In this document: positions 1 to 7,540 of the stretch, one piece after another
How the letters are laid out: every line of letters starts with the position of its first letter
Numbering within the stretch: position 1 is the stretch's first letter
Assembly (NCBI GenBank): GCA_964630305.1
Contig: CAZVTR010000052.1
Coordinates: 1 to 13,796, forward strand
Source of the DNA: JAKPPT01 sp964630305
GTDB taxonomy: Bacteria; Spirochaetota; Spirochaetia; Treponematales; UBA12059
Length of the DNA: 13,796 nt
Reading direction: 5' to 3'
The notes under the pieces: model-generated
Seen by the model: only the letters and a program-made list of their open reading frames with translations
The model's database searches: none
What the model was told of the DNA's origin: nothing
Translations under genes and position numbers: made by a program

Positions 1-9
1 AAAAACTAC

Positions 10-38
10 TTGTCAAAAATTATAAACGGGTTTATTAT
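10..38 (+). promoter_or_regulatory. Candidate sigma-70-type promoter of tmpC
   Basis: TTGTCA at 10-15 and TATTAT at 33-38 are separated by 17 bases, a good -35/-10 pair. A perfect TATAAT also occurs at 36-41, but it would give a 20-base spacer from the same -35. Transcription would start near 45, leaving a leader of about 35 bases with a strong AGAGGAG ribosome-binding site at 67-73, six bases before the ATG at 80. Confidence 0.45.
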
Positions 39-79
39 AATGCATACCTTAAAATGAACTCGAAAGAGAGGAGAAACAC

Positions 80-1153
80 ATGAAAGGTAAGATTTTAGTA
101 GTTATGCTTTTGGTAGCAGCAGTTCTTTTTGTTGGCTGCCCCAAAAAAGCAGAAAAACCTGCAGCATCACTAAAAGTAGGTATGGTAACTGATGCAGGTA
201 CCATTGATGACAAATCCTTTAACCAGGGAACCTGGGAAGGTATTGTCAGAGCAGCAAATGAGCTCAAGATTGAAAATAAATATCTTAAGCCCACCGGAAC
301 CACTGTTTCTGACTACGTAAAAGAAATCAGCAATCTTTATGATGCTGGATATCGCTTTATCGTAACTCCTGGTTTCAAATTCGAAACCGCTATCTTTGAA
401 GCACAGACAAAGTATGCTGATGCTAAGTTTGTTCTCATTGATGGAACTCCCCATGCAGGCGACTACAAATCAGTAGTAGGACCCAACACCGTTTCTATTT
501 TCTTTGCTGAACATGAATCCGGCTTTATTGCTGGTGTTGCTGCAGCACTCCAGATTAAAGAAGGTGAAATGGGTTTCATCGGCGGTATGGAAATTCCTCC
601 TGTCCAGAAATTTAACTGGGGCTTCCAGCAGGGTGTAGCATACGCAAACCAGAACTTCGGAACCAAAATTGTTATGAAACCTGAAAACGTTGTATATCAG
701 GGTTCATTTGATAACGTTGCTGCTGGTCAGCAGCTTGCTGCAAAGATGTTCGATAAAGGCGTTAAAGCAATCTTCTGTGCAGCTGGCGGCGTTGGCGTTG
801 GCGCAATCAACGAAGCAAAAGCTCGCGCAACCGCTGGCAAAAAAGTATGGATTATTGGTGTTGACGTAGATCAGTTTGCAGAAGGTGTTTATGATGGAAC
901 TAACTCTATCATTCTTACCAGTGCAATGAAACGCATCGATGTTGCTGCTTTCGATATGATCAAAGCTGAACTCGAAGGCAAGTTCCCCGGTGGCCAGACA
1001 CTTATTTTCAACGCAAAGAATGATGGTGTTGGTATTCCTGCAAACAATCCTAACCTTTCACCAGAAGTAGTTGCAAAAGTAAATGAAGTATTTGCAAAAC
1101 TCAAAGCTGGTGAAATCACTGTTTCAGATCAGCAGGGTAACCTTATTAAATAA
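80..1153 (+). CDS. tmpC: BMP-family nucleoside-binding lipoprotein (TmpC/PnrA type)
   Basis: This 357-residue protein is a periplasmic substrate-binding lipoprotein of the Bmp family, which includes TmpC/PnrA of Treponema pallidum, a purine nucleoside receptor feeding an ABC importer. The N-terminus has a positively charged start (MKGK), a hydrophobic stretch and a lipobox LFVGC, so lipid would be attached to C20; Phe at -3 is tolerated in spirochaetes. The mature part opens with the family signature VGMVTDAGTIDDKSFNQG (residues 33-50), and a second glycine-rich stretch, AAGGVGVGAINEA, lies near residues 234-246. Length is normal for the family. The start is fixed by AGAGGAG six bases upstream. 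No permease or ATPase gene follows; a terminator comes directly after, so the transporter partner must be encoded elsewhere. Codon choice (many AAC, TTC, GGT and GCA codons) suggests high expression. Ligand specificity for purine nucleosides is inferred from the family. Confidence 0.93.
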   Translation: MKGKILVVMLLVAAVLFVGCPKKAEKPAASLKVGMVTDAGTIDDKSFNQGTWEGIVRAANELKIENKYLKPTGTTVSDYVKEISNLYDAGYRFIVTPGFKFETAIFEAQTKYADAKFVLIDGTPHAGDYKSVVGPNTVSIFFAEHESGFIAGVAAALQIKEGEMGFIGGMEIPPVQKFNWGFQQGVAYANQNFGTKIVMKPENVVYQGSFDNVAAGQQLAAKMFDKGVKAIFCAAGGVGVGAINEAKARATAGKKVWIIGVDVDQFAEGVYDGTNSIILTSAMKRIDVAAFDMIKAELEGKFPGGQTLIFNAKNDGVGIPANNPNLSPEVVAKVNEVFAKLKAGEITVSDQQGNLIK

Positions 1154-1177
1154 ATAAGGGTTTGAATTGCTAACAAA

Positions 1178-1205
1178 AAGGCTGCCTTTACAGGCGGCCT
1201 TTTTT
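1178..1205. terminator. Two-way intrinsic terminator between tmpC and tpx
   Basis: The 9-base arms AAGGCTGCC (1178-1186) and GGCGGCCTT (1193-1201) pair with one G-U, around a 6-base loop. A T run follows on the + strand (1200-1205), and five A (1175-1179) on the left give a T run on the - strand. It lies 24 bases after the tmpC stop and about 95 bases past the tpx stop, so it can end both convergent transcripts. The remaining 1206-1300 shows nothing recognisable. Confidence 0.85.
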
Positions 1206-1300
1206 ATTAACAAATTCTATTTGATTGTCTCAAAGTTATTAAAACTTCATTAGCTGTCATTATTTATGTAGTACTAAAAATCCCAGATAGTGCACTGGTA

Positions 1301-1813
1301 TTATTTACTGATAGCCGCTAGTGCATGCAGAACAGCATCGTAATCAGGTTCCTGTGCAATCTCTGGAACTTGTTGCGTGTACCTGACTATACCATCCGCA
1401 TCGATAATGACAACAGCTCGTGCGAGAAGACCGGCAAGCGGACTTGTAATAATTTCCTGGCCATACGCCTTACCAAAATCATGATTGCGTAACTCAGAGA
1501 GTGTAATTACATTCGCAATACCCTCTGCTTCACAAAATCGTTTTTGAGCAAACGGTAAATCTCTGCTTACGGTAAGAATGACTGTGTTGTTCATTGAACT
1601 AGCGAGTGTATTGAATTTTCTTGCACTCGCTGCGCACACTCCAGTGTCAAGGCTTGGCACAATGTTGAGAACAATTGTTTTACCTAAAAAATCCTGTAAG
1701 CTGATATCGGAAAGATCACTCTTGGTGAGCAAAAAATCAGGCGCTTTAGTTCCGATAGCCGGAAGAGAACCGCTCGTTTGAATACTAGAGCCTTTTAATG
1801 TTATAGTTGCCAT
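1301..1813 (-). CDS. tpx: Thiol peroxidase (atypical 2-Cys peroxiredoxin Tpx)
   Basis: This 170-residue enzyme reduces hydrogen peroxide and alkyl hydroperoxides with electrons from thioredoxin. It shows the full Tpx signature: peroxidatic C60 in PSLDTGVCAAS, resolving C94 in KRFCEAEG, and the active-site arginine at R132 (LARAVVIID). This matches the Cys61/Cys95 arrangement of E. coli Tpx. No signal peptide is seen, so it should be cytoplasmic. I chose the start MATITLKG at 1813 because GGGAGG (1819-1824) stands five bases upstream on the - strand and the length then equals the family's. An in-frame upstream ATG at 1873 would add a hydrophobic 20-residue extension with no ribosome-binding site, and is rejected. 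lepB lies 118 bases upstream on the same strand, and that spacer contains no clear terminator, so read-through is possible. Confidence 0.95.
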   Translation of the reverse strand: MATITLKGSSIQTSGSLPAIGTKAPDFLLTKSDLSDISLQDFLGKTIVLNIVPSLDTGVCAASARKFNTLASSMNNTVILTVSRDLPFAQKRFCEAEGIANVITLSELRNHDFGKAYGQEIITSPLAGLLARAVVIIDADGIVRYTQQVPEIAQEPDYDAVLHALAAISK

Positions 1814-1931
1814 TACTGCCTCCCTTGCATAAATTAGAATTAAAATAACGACATGTAAAAGATACTCATGCAAAGCGCTGTGAGCAACTTTTAAGTAAAT
1901 TGAGGCAAGGTAAAACCATATAGTAGCAGCA

Positions 1932-4118
1932 TCATGGCTTTAGCAGTGAGCTAACTGAAATTAGTAGCTGTACAAGAATGCCAAATAAAATACCTGAGGA
2001 AATTGACGCAGTGAGTTCAGTGCGCAAGCCTTTTTCGTCAGTATCGGATATGAGAATAATAATAGTTTCGATTAATACAAAAGTAACAAGGATGAAAATA
2101 ATGTTTGTAATAAAAACAGCGAGATGGCCTTTTTTGAGCGCGATTTCATAGATTTTTGAAGCTACAAGGTACGTAAAAGCCGATAGAATTCCCCGCCAGA
2201 TAGATGTAAAAAATGCCTGGCGGTTAATTTTTCGTGAAAAAGCAGGGATGAGTAAAAAGGAAAGCGCTATGAGCATAGAACCAATACTGATGCCAGCAAT
2301 TAGCTTTGTTTGCACACCTGCCTCAATGGTTTGAAACAAATAGATAAGTCCGCCAATTTCTCTGTCAAANNNNNNNNNNNNNNNNNNNNNNNNNNNNNNN
2401 NNNNNNNNNNNNNNNNNNNNNNNNNNNNNNNNNNNNNNNNNNNNNNNNNNNNNNNNNNNNNNNNNNNNNGCATCAAAGAACTGTCGGATATAGAGTAATG
2501 TATAATCATGGAGACTGTTTTGAGCTTTAGTGAAGGCTTCTGTTTGCTGCTGTCCGCTTTCTTTTTGGATGATATACTGCTTGAGCGTCTCAAGGAATAG
2601 CAATTTTGAAAGCAGGTTGGCTTTAAGACAATTTTCCTCATATATGTTTTCAGGCGGGAGTGCGCTTTCCCACCCAAAGAGATAATCTTTAAGATCGGCA
2701 ATAAATCTGCCAGGAGAGTTTTTTAGAACCGATGCATAAGCTTCAAAATAACGTTCATCGATATTATTGACTGCAAGGAATAAGAATCCATATGTGTCTT
2801 CATATTCACGGCTATAGGTTTTTGCAAGTTTTACCGTCTTAAAATAATCAATATATTGCTTTGCCAGGTTATCAAAATATTCACGGCTTACTGAGTTTTT
2901 AAGTTCATCCCAGTTTAAAACAGTGGCTCGAAGGGGCTCGGTAATAATATTATAACGAATTCTTGCTACATTAGCATTTCGTCTGCTCTTAAAAGTATAT
3001 GCGTATTTGTTGTCTTCTGATAGCGGTTTAAAAGGTTCGTTAAGATTGTTTCTAATATATACCTGATCGTCAATCATTGTTAGCTGTTCACCAGGCATGC
3101 CGATTAGGCGTTTAATGAGTGGGTCTGCTATTTCAATGCCATTTTCATCAACTTTTGGGCGGCGAACGAGCGTAAAAGTAATTTTAAAAAGAAAATCATT
3201 GATAAAGTCATTAACAGCCTGATCTTTACGAAGTACATAGCGCGGATTAGAAAGCACATACTGCCCAAATCGTTTTACGCTGAGTGTGATAGGGATACGA
3301 GTGTTAGAAAGCGGAATTTCTGGATTTGTTAAAAAGCGAACTGCTGCAACACGGCTTCCTACATATAGCTCAGGAACCATTGATTCTGAAGGTATCTCAA
3401 ATAGCTGGAACAGCAGCGAATTAACAAAAATAACAACAGAAACAGCCCAGATGATTGCATCGACCCAGCTTAAAATAAAAAGACTACTTTTTATAAAGAA
3501 AAATTTGATATTTGATTTTTCTTTTAGCCCGGAATCATCAGCTTTTTTTACAGATTGTTCAGCTTTGAGCTTTGAAGAGGTTACAAGCTCATTTTCTTGT
3601 TTGTTAGAAAAGCTTAAAAGTTTAATAGGTACATAAACAAGTTTGTTATTTTTCTTTTCTGTAGTATATAGTCCTTTATCATACAGGTTTTTCTTGTTGT
3701 TAAGATTGAGAAATATAATGAGGTAGAGTGCATTGATAATGAGCATAACCCAATATACGATTGTATAGGTAGCGGATGTTATCGTTTGATTGCTCCATGC
3801 GAGGAGTAAAATAATAGAATGCGCACAGAATTGAAGAAAAGCAAAATAGTTAATTGTCTTTTTGTATGCTGCGAACGCAAAAATACGAAGTTTATCCTCG
3901 GTTTTAGTCCATCGGCTGTAAATGAAATATAGGAAACCATGGATAATCAGAATGGCGCTTGCAGCAATGTAGCAAAATACAGAAGGGAACACAAAGAGCG
4001 CAACGACGGAAAAAACTATGCTCAATAGGCTCCAAATAGCATATAATGTTGAAGGAATTCCTGTTTTACTGTGTAATGCTTTATACATCTGTGCAATGGT
4101 TGAAAGATTTTTTTGCAT
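1932..4118 (-). CDS. lepB: Large multi-spanning signal peptidase I (interrupted by a scaffold gap)
   Basis: The protein cleaves signal peptides from exported proteins at the outer face of the inner membrane. Diagnostic motifs are PSESMVPEL with catalytic Ser246 and KRLIGMPGE with the general-base Lys336. A membrane anchor (about residues 207-239) precedes the serine. The architecture is unusual: four hydrophobic segments (about 24-138) precede a charged linker, about 190 visible residues of mostly helical charged sequence follow the lysine motif, and four more hydrophobic segments form the C-terminus after the gap. Nominal length is 728 residues, about twice E. coli LepB. The late GDNR-type box is not visible; it may lie in the N run (2370-2469), whose true size is unknown. 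The start at 4118 is chosen over 4145 because AAGGAG (4125-4130) is six bases upstream. Both sides of the gap are convincing membrane-protein sequence, so one gene is likely but not proven. Confidence 0.85.
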   Translation of the reverse strand: MQKNLSTIAQMYKALHSKTGIPSTLYAIWSLLSIVFSVVALFVFPSVFCYIAASAILIIHGFLYFIYSRWTKTEDKLRIFAFAAYKKTINYFAFLQFCAHSIILLLAWSNQTITSATYTIVYWVMLIINALYLIIFLNLNNKKNLYDKGLYTTEKKNNKLVYVPIKLLSFSNKQENELVTSSKLKAEQSVKKADDSGLKEKSNIKFFFIKSSLFILSWVDAIIWAVSVVIFVNSLLFQLFEIPSESMVPELYVGSRVAAVRFLTNPEIPLSNTRIPITLSVKRFGQYVLSNPRYVLRKDQAVNDFINDFLFKITFTLVRRPKVDENGIEIADPLIKRLIGMPGEQLTMIDDQVYIRNNLNEPFKPLSEDNKYAYTFKSRRNANVARIRYNIITEPLRATVLNWDELKNSVSREYFDNLAKQYIDYFKTVKLAKTYSREYEDTYGFLFLAVNNIDERYFEAYASVLKNSPGRFIADLKDYLFGWESALPPENIYEENCLKANLLSKLLFLETLKQYIIQKESGQQQTEAFTKAQNSLHDYTLLYIRQFFDXXXXXXXXXXXXXXXXXXXXXXXXXXXXXXXXXXFDREIGGLIYLFQTIEAGVQTKLIAGISIGSMLIALSFLLIPAFSRKINRQAFFTSIWRGILSAFTYLVASKIYEIALKKGHLAVFITNIIFILVTFVLIETIIILISDTDEKGLRTELTASISSGILFGILVQLLISVSSLLKP
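2370..2469. other. Scaffold gap 1 (100 N) inside lepB
   Basis: Exactly 100 N, the usual placeholder for an unknown distance. The flanks share no duplicated sequence, so real bases are missing. The reading frame matches on both sides at nominal size, but that may be chance. Confidence 0.95.
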
Positions 4119-4187
4119 GGCATGCTCCTTGTTGTACAGTACCAATTACGGTTATAACAGCTCTGAACAAATAACGTTACAGCTGAC

Positions 4188-4216
4188 ATAATATACCAAA
4201 ATGCATTGTTTGATAA
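4188..4216 (-). promoter_or_regulatory. Candidate lepB promoter
   Basis: Read on the - strand, TTATCA (4216-4211) and TATTAT (4193-4188) are spaced by 17 bases. Transcription would start near 4181, giving a leader of roughly 60 bases before the ATG at 4118. It sits back to back with the promoter of the cyclic-nucleotide-binding gene, 14 bases apart. Confidence 0.45.
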
Positions 4217-4230
4217 TAGCATAGTAATTA

Positions 4231-4259
4231 TTGGAAAAATTCTAAAAATCTGTTACAAT
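4231..4259 (+). promoter_or_regulatory. Candidate promoter of the cyclic-nucleotide-binding gene, possibly giving a leaderless mRNA
   Basis: TTGGAA (4231-4236), a 17-base spacer and TACAAT (4254-4259) form a good promoter, with TGT directly before the -10 (an extended -10). The expected start of transcription, about seven bases after the -10, falls at or next to the ATG at 4267, which has no ribosome-binding site. Confidence 0.55.
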
Positions 4260-4266
4260 AAAAATA

Positions 4267-4418
4267 ATGATCACTGCAGATTCATTACAGCGCTATTCAT
4301 TTTTTGGCGGTCTCACCAATGAGCAGATAGAAACAGCGATTCTTCCAAAGCTCGTGTATAAAGATTTTCAGTTTGATGAAGTAATCATACAGGAAGGGCA
4401 GCCGAATGATTCTATCTA
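4267..4418 (+). CDS. Cyclic-nucleotide-binding domain protein (Crp/Fnr-like), N-terminal fragment
   Basis: Only the first 50 residues are visible before scaffold gap 2. They match the start of a cNMP-binding domain: an N-terminal helix (LQRYSFFGGLTNEQIETAIL) followed by the first strands of the beta barrel (FQFDEVIIQEGQPNDSI). The last two bases before the gap, TA, fit the Tyr codon common at the next position. The ligand-binding loop and any C-terminal effector part (DNA-binding helix-turn-helix or other) are hidden. The barrel alone needs roughly 100 more residues, more than 100 N can hold, so the real gap is longer. After the gap, TTG TAA at 4523-4528 could be its last sense codon and stop, but this cannot be tested. 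There is no ribosome-binding site before the ATG; see the promoter entry. It probably heads the + strand transcription unit containing the M16C peptidase and the ligase. Confidence 0.7.
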
Positions 4419-4518
4419 NNNNNNNNNNNNNNNNNNNNNNNNNNNNNNNNNNNNNNNNNNNNNNNNNNNNNNNNNNNNNNNNNNNNNNNNNNNNNNNNNN
4501 NNNNNNNNNNNNNNNNNN
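4419..4518. other. Scaffold gap 2 (100 N) inside the cyclic-nucleotide-binding gene
   Basis: Exactly 100 N with no duplicated flanks, so missing sequence is real. The truncated domain on the left implies that at least about 250-300 bases are absent. Confidence 0.9.
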
Positions 4519-4543
4519 ACTATTGTAATCCAAAGGAGATCCC

Positions 4544-7495
4544 ATGGACAGAAATCAGCTGCCTGCATTGCCGTATAAAGAGGGTCAGGTCTATTCTAAT
4601 TTTGTTATAACAAAAATTGATTGTATACATGAACTAAAAGCCTATTGCATTCAATGTGAACATAAAATAACAAAAGCAAAGCTTATTCATATTTACTGCA
4701 ATGATGAAGAGAATCTCTATGCAATAGCATTTAGGACACCTGGTACTGATAATACTGGCGCCCCGCATATTCTCGAACATTCGGTGCTGGCAGGTTCAAA
4801 AAAATATCCGCTCAAAGATGTTTTTAATGAACTGGGAAGCACTTCGGCAGCGACCTACCTCAATGCGTTTACCTATCCAGACAGAACAATCTATCCTGTG
4901 TGTTCAACCATACCAAAAGATTTCTTTAACCTCGCTGATGTTTATACCGATGTCGTGCTTCATCCGCTTTTGCGCAAAGAGACTTTTCTGCAAGAAGGCT
5001 GGCATTATGAATATGATGAGACAAAGCCTAAGGGAAAGCGGCTCTCCTACAACGGTGTAGTCTACAATGAAATGGCAGGAGCGTACTCATCTCCAGAGGA
5101 ATTCTCCTGGAAGATACTCTGCGAACAATTATTTCCGGAAACTATATACAAAAACGATTCAGGAGGAGACCCTGATTGCATACCGCAGCTTACCTGGGAA
5201 GCGTTTAAGGAATTTCACGCAGCATTCTATCATCCTTCTAATGCTCAGTGGCTCTTGTATGGCTCTATACTGCTTGAAACTCACTGCTCGTTTATTGATG
5301 AACGACTGCAGGGATTTACTTTCCTTGAGCCGAAAAGTTCTATTCCCCTCCAGCCGCGATTTACTGCACCTAAAACAATTGAGTACCGCTATCCAGCAGC
5401 TTCAAAAAAAGATGAACATAAGTGTATTTATACTATTGCATGGATGTTTGACAGCATTGCAAACCAGGAATTAGTGGTAGCGCTCTCGCTCCTCACTGAT
5501 ATTCTTATTGGCAATTCTGGCTGCCCGCTCCGCAAAGCACTCATCGACTCTGGCTTAGGTGAGGATTTAACCGATACCTCTGGTTTTTCAGTGTATTACC
5601 AGCAGCCAGTGTTTGCAGTAGGATTACGGGGGGCAAAACCAGGAAAACTCAAGCAATTTATAACTGTGGTAAATACAACCATCGAGACGCTGATTCGTGA
5701 TGGCATTGATGAAAAGCTCCTGGAAGCATCGTTGCACCAGTTTGAATATAGCGCGCGGGAGATAACGAACAGTTTCCCGATAAAAATCTTAGATAAACTG
5801 GCATGCTTTACGACATATGGTCTCGATCCGGTGCTGGCGCTATCAATGGGTGAAACAATAGCTAATGTGCGAAAAACAATTGACACTAATCCTCTGTACC
5901 TTTCTGAACTGTTAAAAACCTGGTTTGTTGAGAATACCCATGCAGTGGTTGCCTCTGGGAAGGGAGATGTCAATTTCTTTACATCCCTATTAAAGAAACG
6001 ACAGCGAAACCTAGGAGAAATTGAAAAACGGCTTTCAGAAAAAGACATAGCCATTATAAAAACCGAAGCAGAAGATCTTAAGCGGTATCAGCAGACACCA
6101 GACAGTGAGGAGGCCAAGAAAAAACTGCCTGCGCTCTCATATTTGGATATGCCAAAATCCGTAAAGGATTATTCACTAGTGTATAGGAATGCGAGTGATA
6201 TTCCAATAAGCAAAAAGGAACTGTTTACTAATGGAATCACGTACCTGTCATTCGTATTTGAGCTTGACGATCTTAATCCAGAAGAACTAACGATGCTTGA
6301 GCTTGCAGTATCTGCACTTACCGAAATGGGTGCCGGGAATATGAACTATGCAGAAATGAGCTCCAGAATTGACAGGTATACTGGCGGTTTTTCAACAAAA
6401 GTTGTTATTGAAAAGCATGTTAAAGAAGACAGGATAGTTGCCTTTGCAGATGTTCAGATTAGTGCTCTGCCGCATAACTTTAAGGAAATGGTTGCTATCT
6501 GTAAAGATATATTTACAAAGCCTGATACTTCAGATTTTAAACACTTTTGCGATCTTGTTAAAGAAAAAGCAAACAATGCATACTCTGAAGTTGTTTCGAA
6601 CGGAACACAGTTTGCAATGCTCCTGGCATCTGCATCAGTACATCCTGCAAGTTATGCAAATGAACTATACGATGGTATTTCCCGTGTTCAATTTTTACGG
6701 AAAGCGCTCAAATATAAAAAAGACGAACTGGATGTTTTATTTGGTAAAGTACTTGCGCTGCGGAACAAGGTGTTTATGCGTAAACCCAGCCGCTTGCATA
6801 TAATTGGCGAAAAAGAGCATATTGAACAGCTCGAACCGATGCTTGCTGAATTTAATGCAGTTTTCCGCGATGAACAAATAGTTCCATATAGCTATTCCAT
6901 TTTGATGCCTAAACGCCGCGCTATTGTTATAAATACACAGGTGAACTATTGCGCGCAAACGTCTAGCGGCTTAGCTCCTCAGCATGAACACGCAGGAGCA
7001 TTGCTCTTTTCATCATTTTTGCTAACCTATAAGTGGCTCTATAAAAAATTGCGTGTAGAAGGCGGCGCATACGGAGCTTACTGCAATGCTGGTTTTATAC
7101 AAAATTTGGTAGCAATGGGCAGCTACCGTGATCCGCGGACATTAGAAACGCTTGAGGATTTTTCAAGAGGGACAGACTTTCTTATGAACACTAAATGGCC
7201 TCAACTGGAGCTTGATGCAATGAAGCCGGCAGTGCTCAAAAACTTTGATCGTCCGCAGTCACCATCAACACAGGGACGCACTGCGCTCATGTATGACCTT
7301 TTAGGTTACTCCGATGATATCAGACAGAAGCTAAAAGAATCGATATATACAATCAATGAAGAGTCTGTTCATACTATTGGTTCGTTGCTCAGAGATATGT
7401 GGAATACAGCGGTTCCTGTGATCGTATGTTCAAAAGAACATATAAGGGTACTCCAGAGAACGAATTGGCTTGAAGAAGTAGTGGAAGTGGATTAA
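4544..7495 (+). CDS. M16C family zinc metallopeptidase (presequence protease/PreP type)
   Basis: This 983-residue protein belongs to the single-chain M16C peptidases, which enclose and degrade short unstructured peptides; PreP and Cym1 clear targeting peptides in organelles. The inverted zinc motif HILEH gives ligands H75 and H79 and catalytic E78. The third ligand is E176 in VYNEMAG, 97 residues after H79, as in human PreP. The C-terminal half carries the substrate-binding R837 and Y843 in RVEGGAYGAY, which completes the active site across the two halves. Length is right for a full enzyme. No signal peptide is seen, so it is probably cytoplasmic and works in peptide recycling. AGGAGAT (4534-4540) three bases before the ATG (AGGAG core, five bases) fixes the start. 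The ligase follows 45 bases later on the same strand, probably co-transcribed. The substrate is not predictable from sequence. Confidence 0.95.
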   Translation: MDRNQLPALPYKEGQVYSNFVITKIDCIHELKAYCIQCEHKITKAKLIHIYCNDEENLYAIAFRTPGTDNTGAPHILEHSVLAGSKKYPLKDVFNELGSTSAATYLNAFTYPDRTIYPVCSTIPKDFFNLADVYTDVVLHPLLRKETFLQEGWHYEYDETKPKGKRLSYNGVVYNEMAGAYSSPEEFSWKILCEQLFPETIYKNDSGGDPDCIPQLTWEAFKEFHAAFYHPSNAQWLLYGSILLETHCSFIDERLQGFTFLEPKSSIPLQPRFTAPKTIEYRYPAASKKDEHKCIYTIAWMFDSIANQELVVALSLLTDILIGNSGCPLRKALIDSGLGEDLTDTSGFSVYYQQPVFAVGLRGAKPGKLKQFITVVNTTIETLIRDGIDEKLLEASLHQFEYSAREITNSFPIKILDKLACFTTYGLDPVLALSMGETIANVRKTIDTNPLYLSELLKTWFVENTHAVVASGKGDVNFFTSLLKKRQRNLGEIEKRLSEKDIAIIKTEAEDLKRYQQTPDSEEAKKKLPALSYLDMPKSVKDYSLVYRNASDIPISKKELFTNGITYLSFVFELDDLNPEELTMLELAVSALTEMGAGNMNYAEMSSRIDRYTGGFSTKVVIEKHVKEDRIVAFADVQISALPHNFKEMVAICKDIFTKPDTSDFKHFCDLVKEKANNAYSEVVSNGTQFAMLLASASVHPASYANELYDGISRVQFLRKALKYKKDELDVLFGKVLALRNKVFMRKPSRLHIIGEKEHIEQLEPMLAEFNAVFRDEQIVPYSYSILMPKRRAIVINTQVNYCAQTSSGLAPQHEHAGALLFSSFLLTYKWLYKKLRVEGGAYGAYCNAGFIQNLVAMGSYRDPRTLETLEDFSRGTDFLMNTKWPQLELDAMKPAVLKNFDRPQSPSTQGRTALMYDLLGYSDDIRQKLKESIYTINEESVHTIGSLLRDMWNTAVPVIVCSKEHIRVLQRTNWLEEVVEVD

Positions 7496-7540
7496 AATAA
7501 CTCATACTGGTACACTGTAGAGATAAAGGGGGGTTGTCGT

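Noticed and set aside
1814..1873. N-terminal extension of tpx starting at the ATG at 1873, with a hydrophobic stretch resembling a signal anchor
   Set aside because: It has no ribosome-binding site and is not part of the Tpx family; the ATG at 1813 has GGGAGG at the right distance and gives the normal length.
2300..2701. Separate small gene spanning gap 1 on the - strand in another frame
   Set aside because: It is a shadow of lepB; the lepB frame encodes coherent membrane segments on the low-coordinate side and helical domain sequence on the other.
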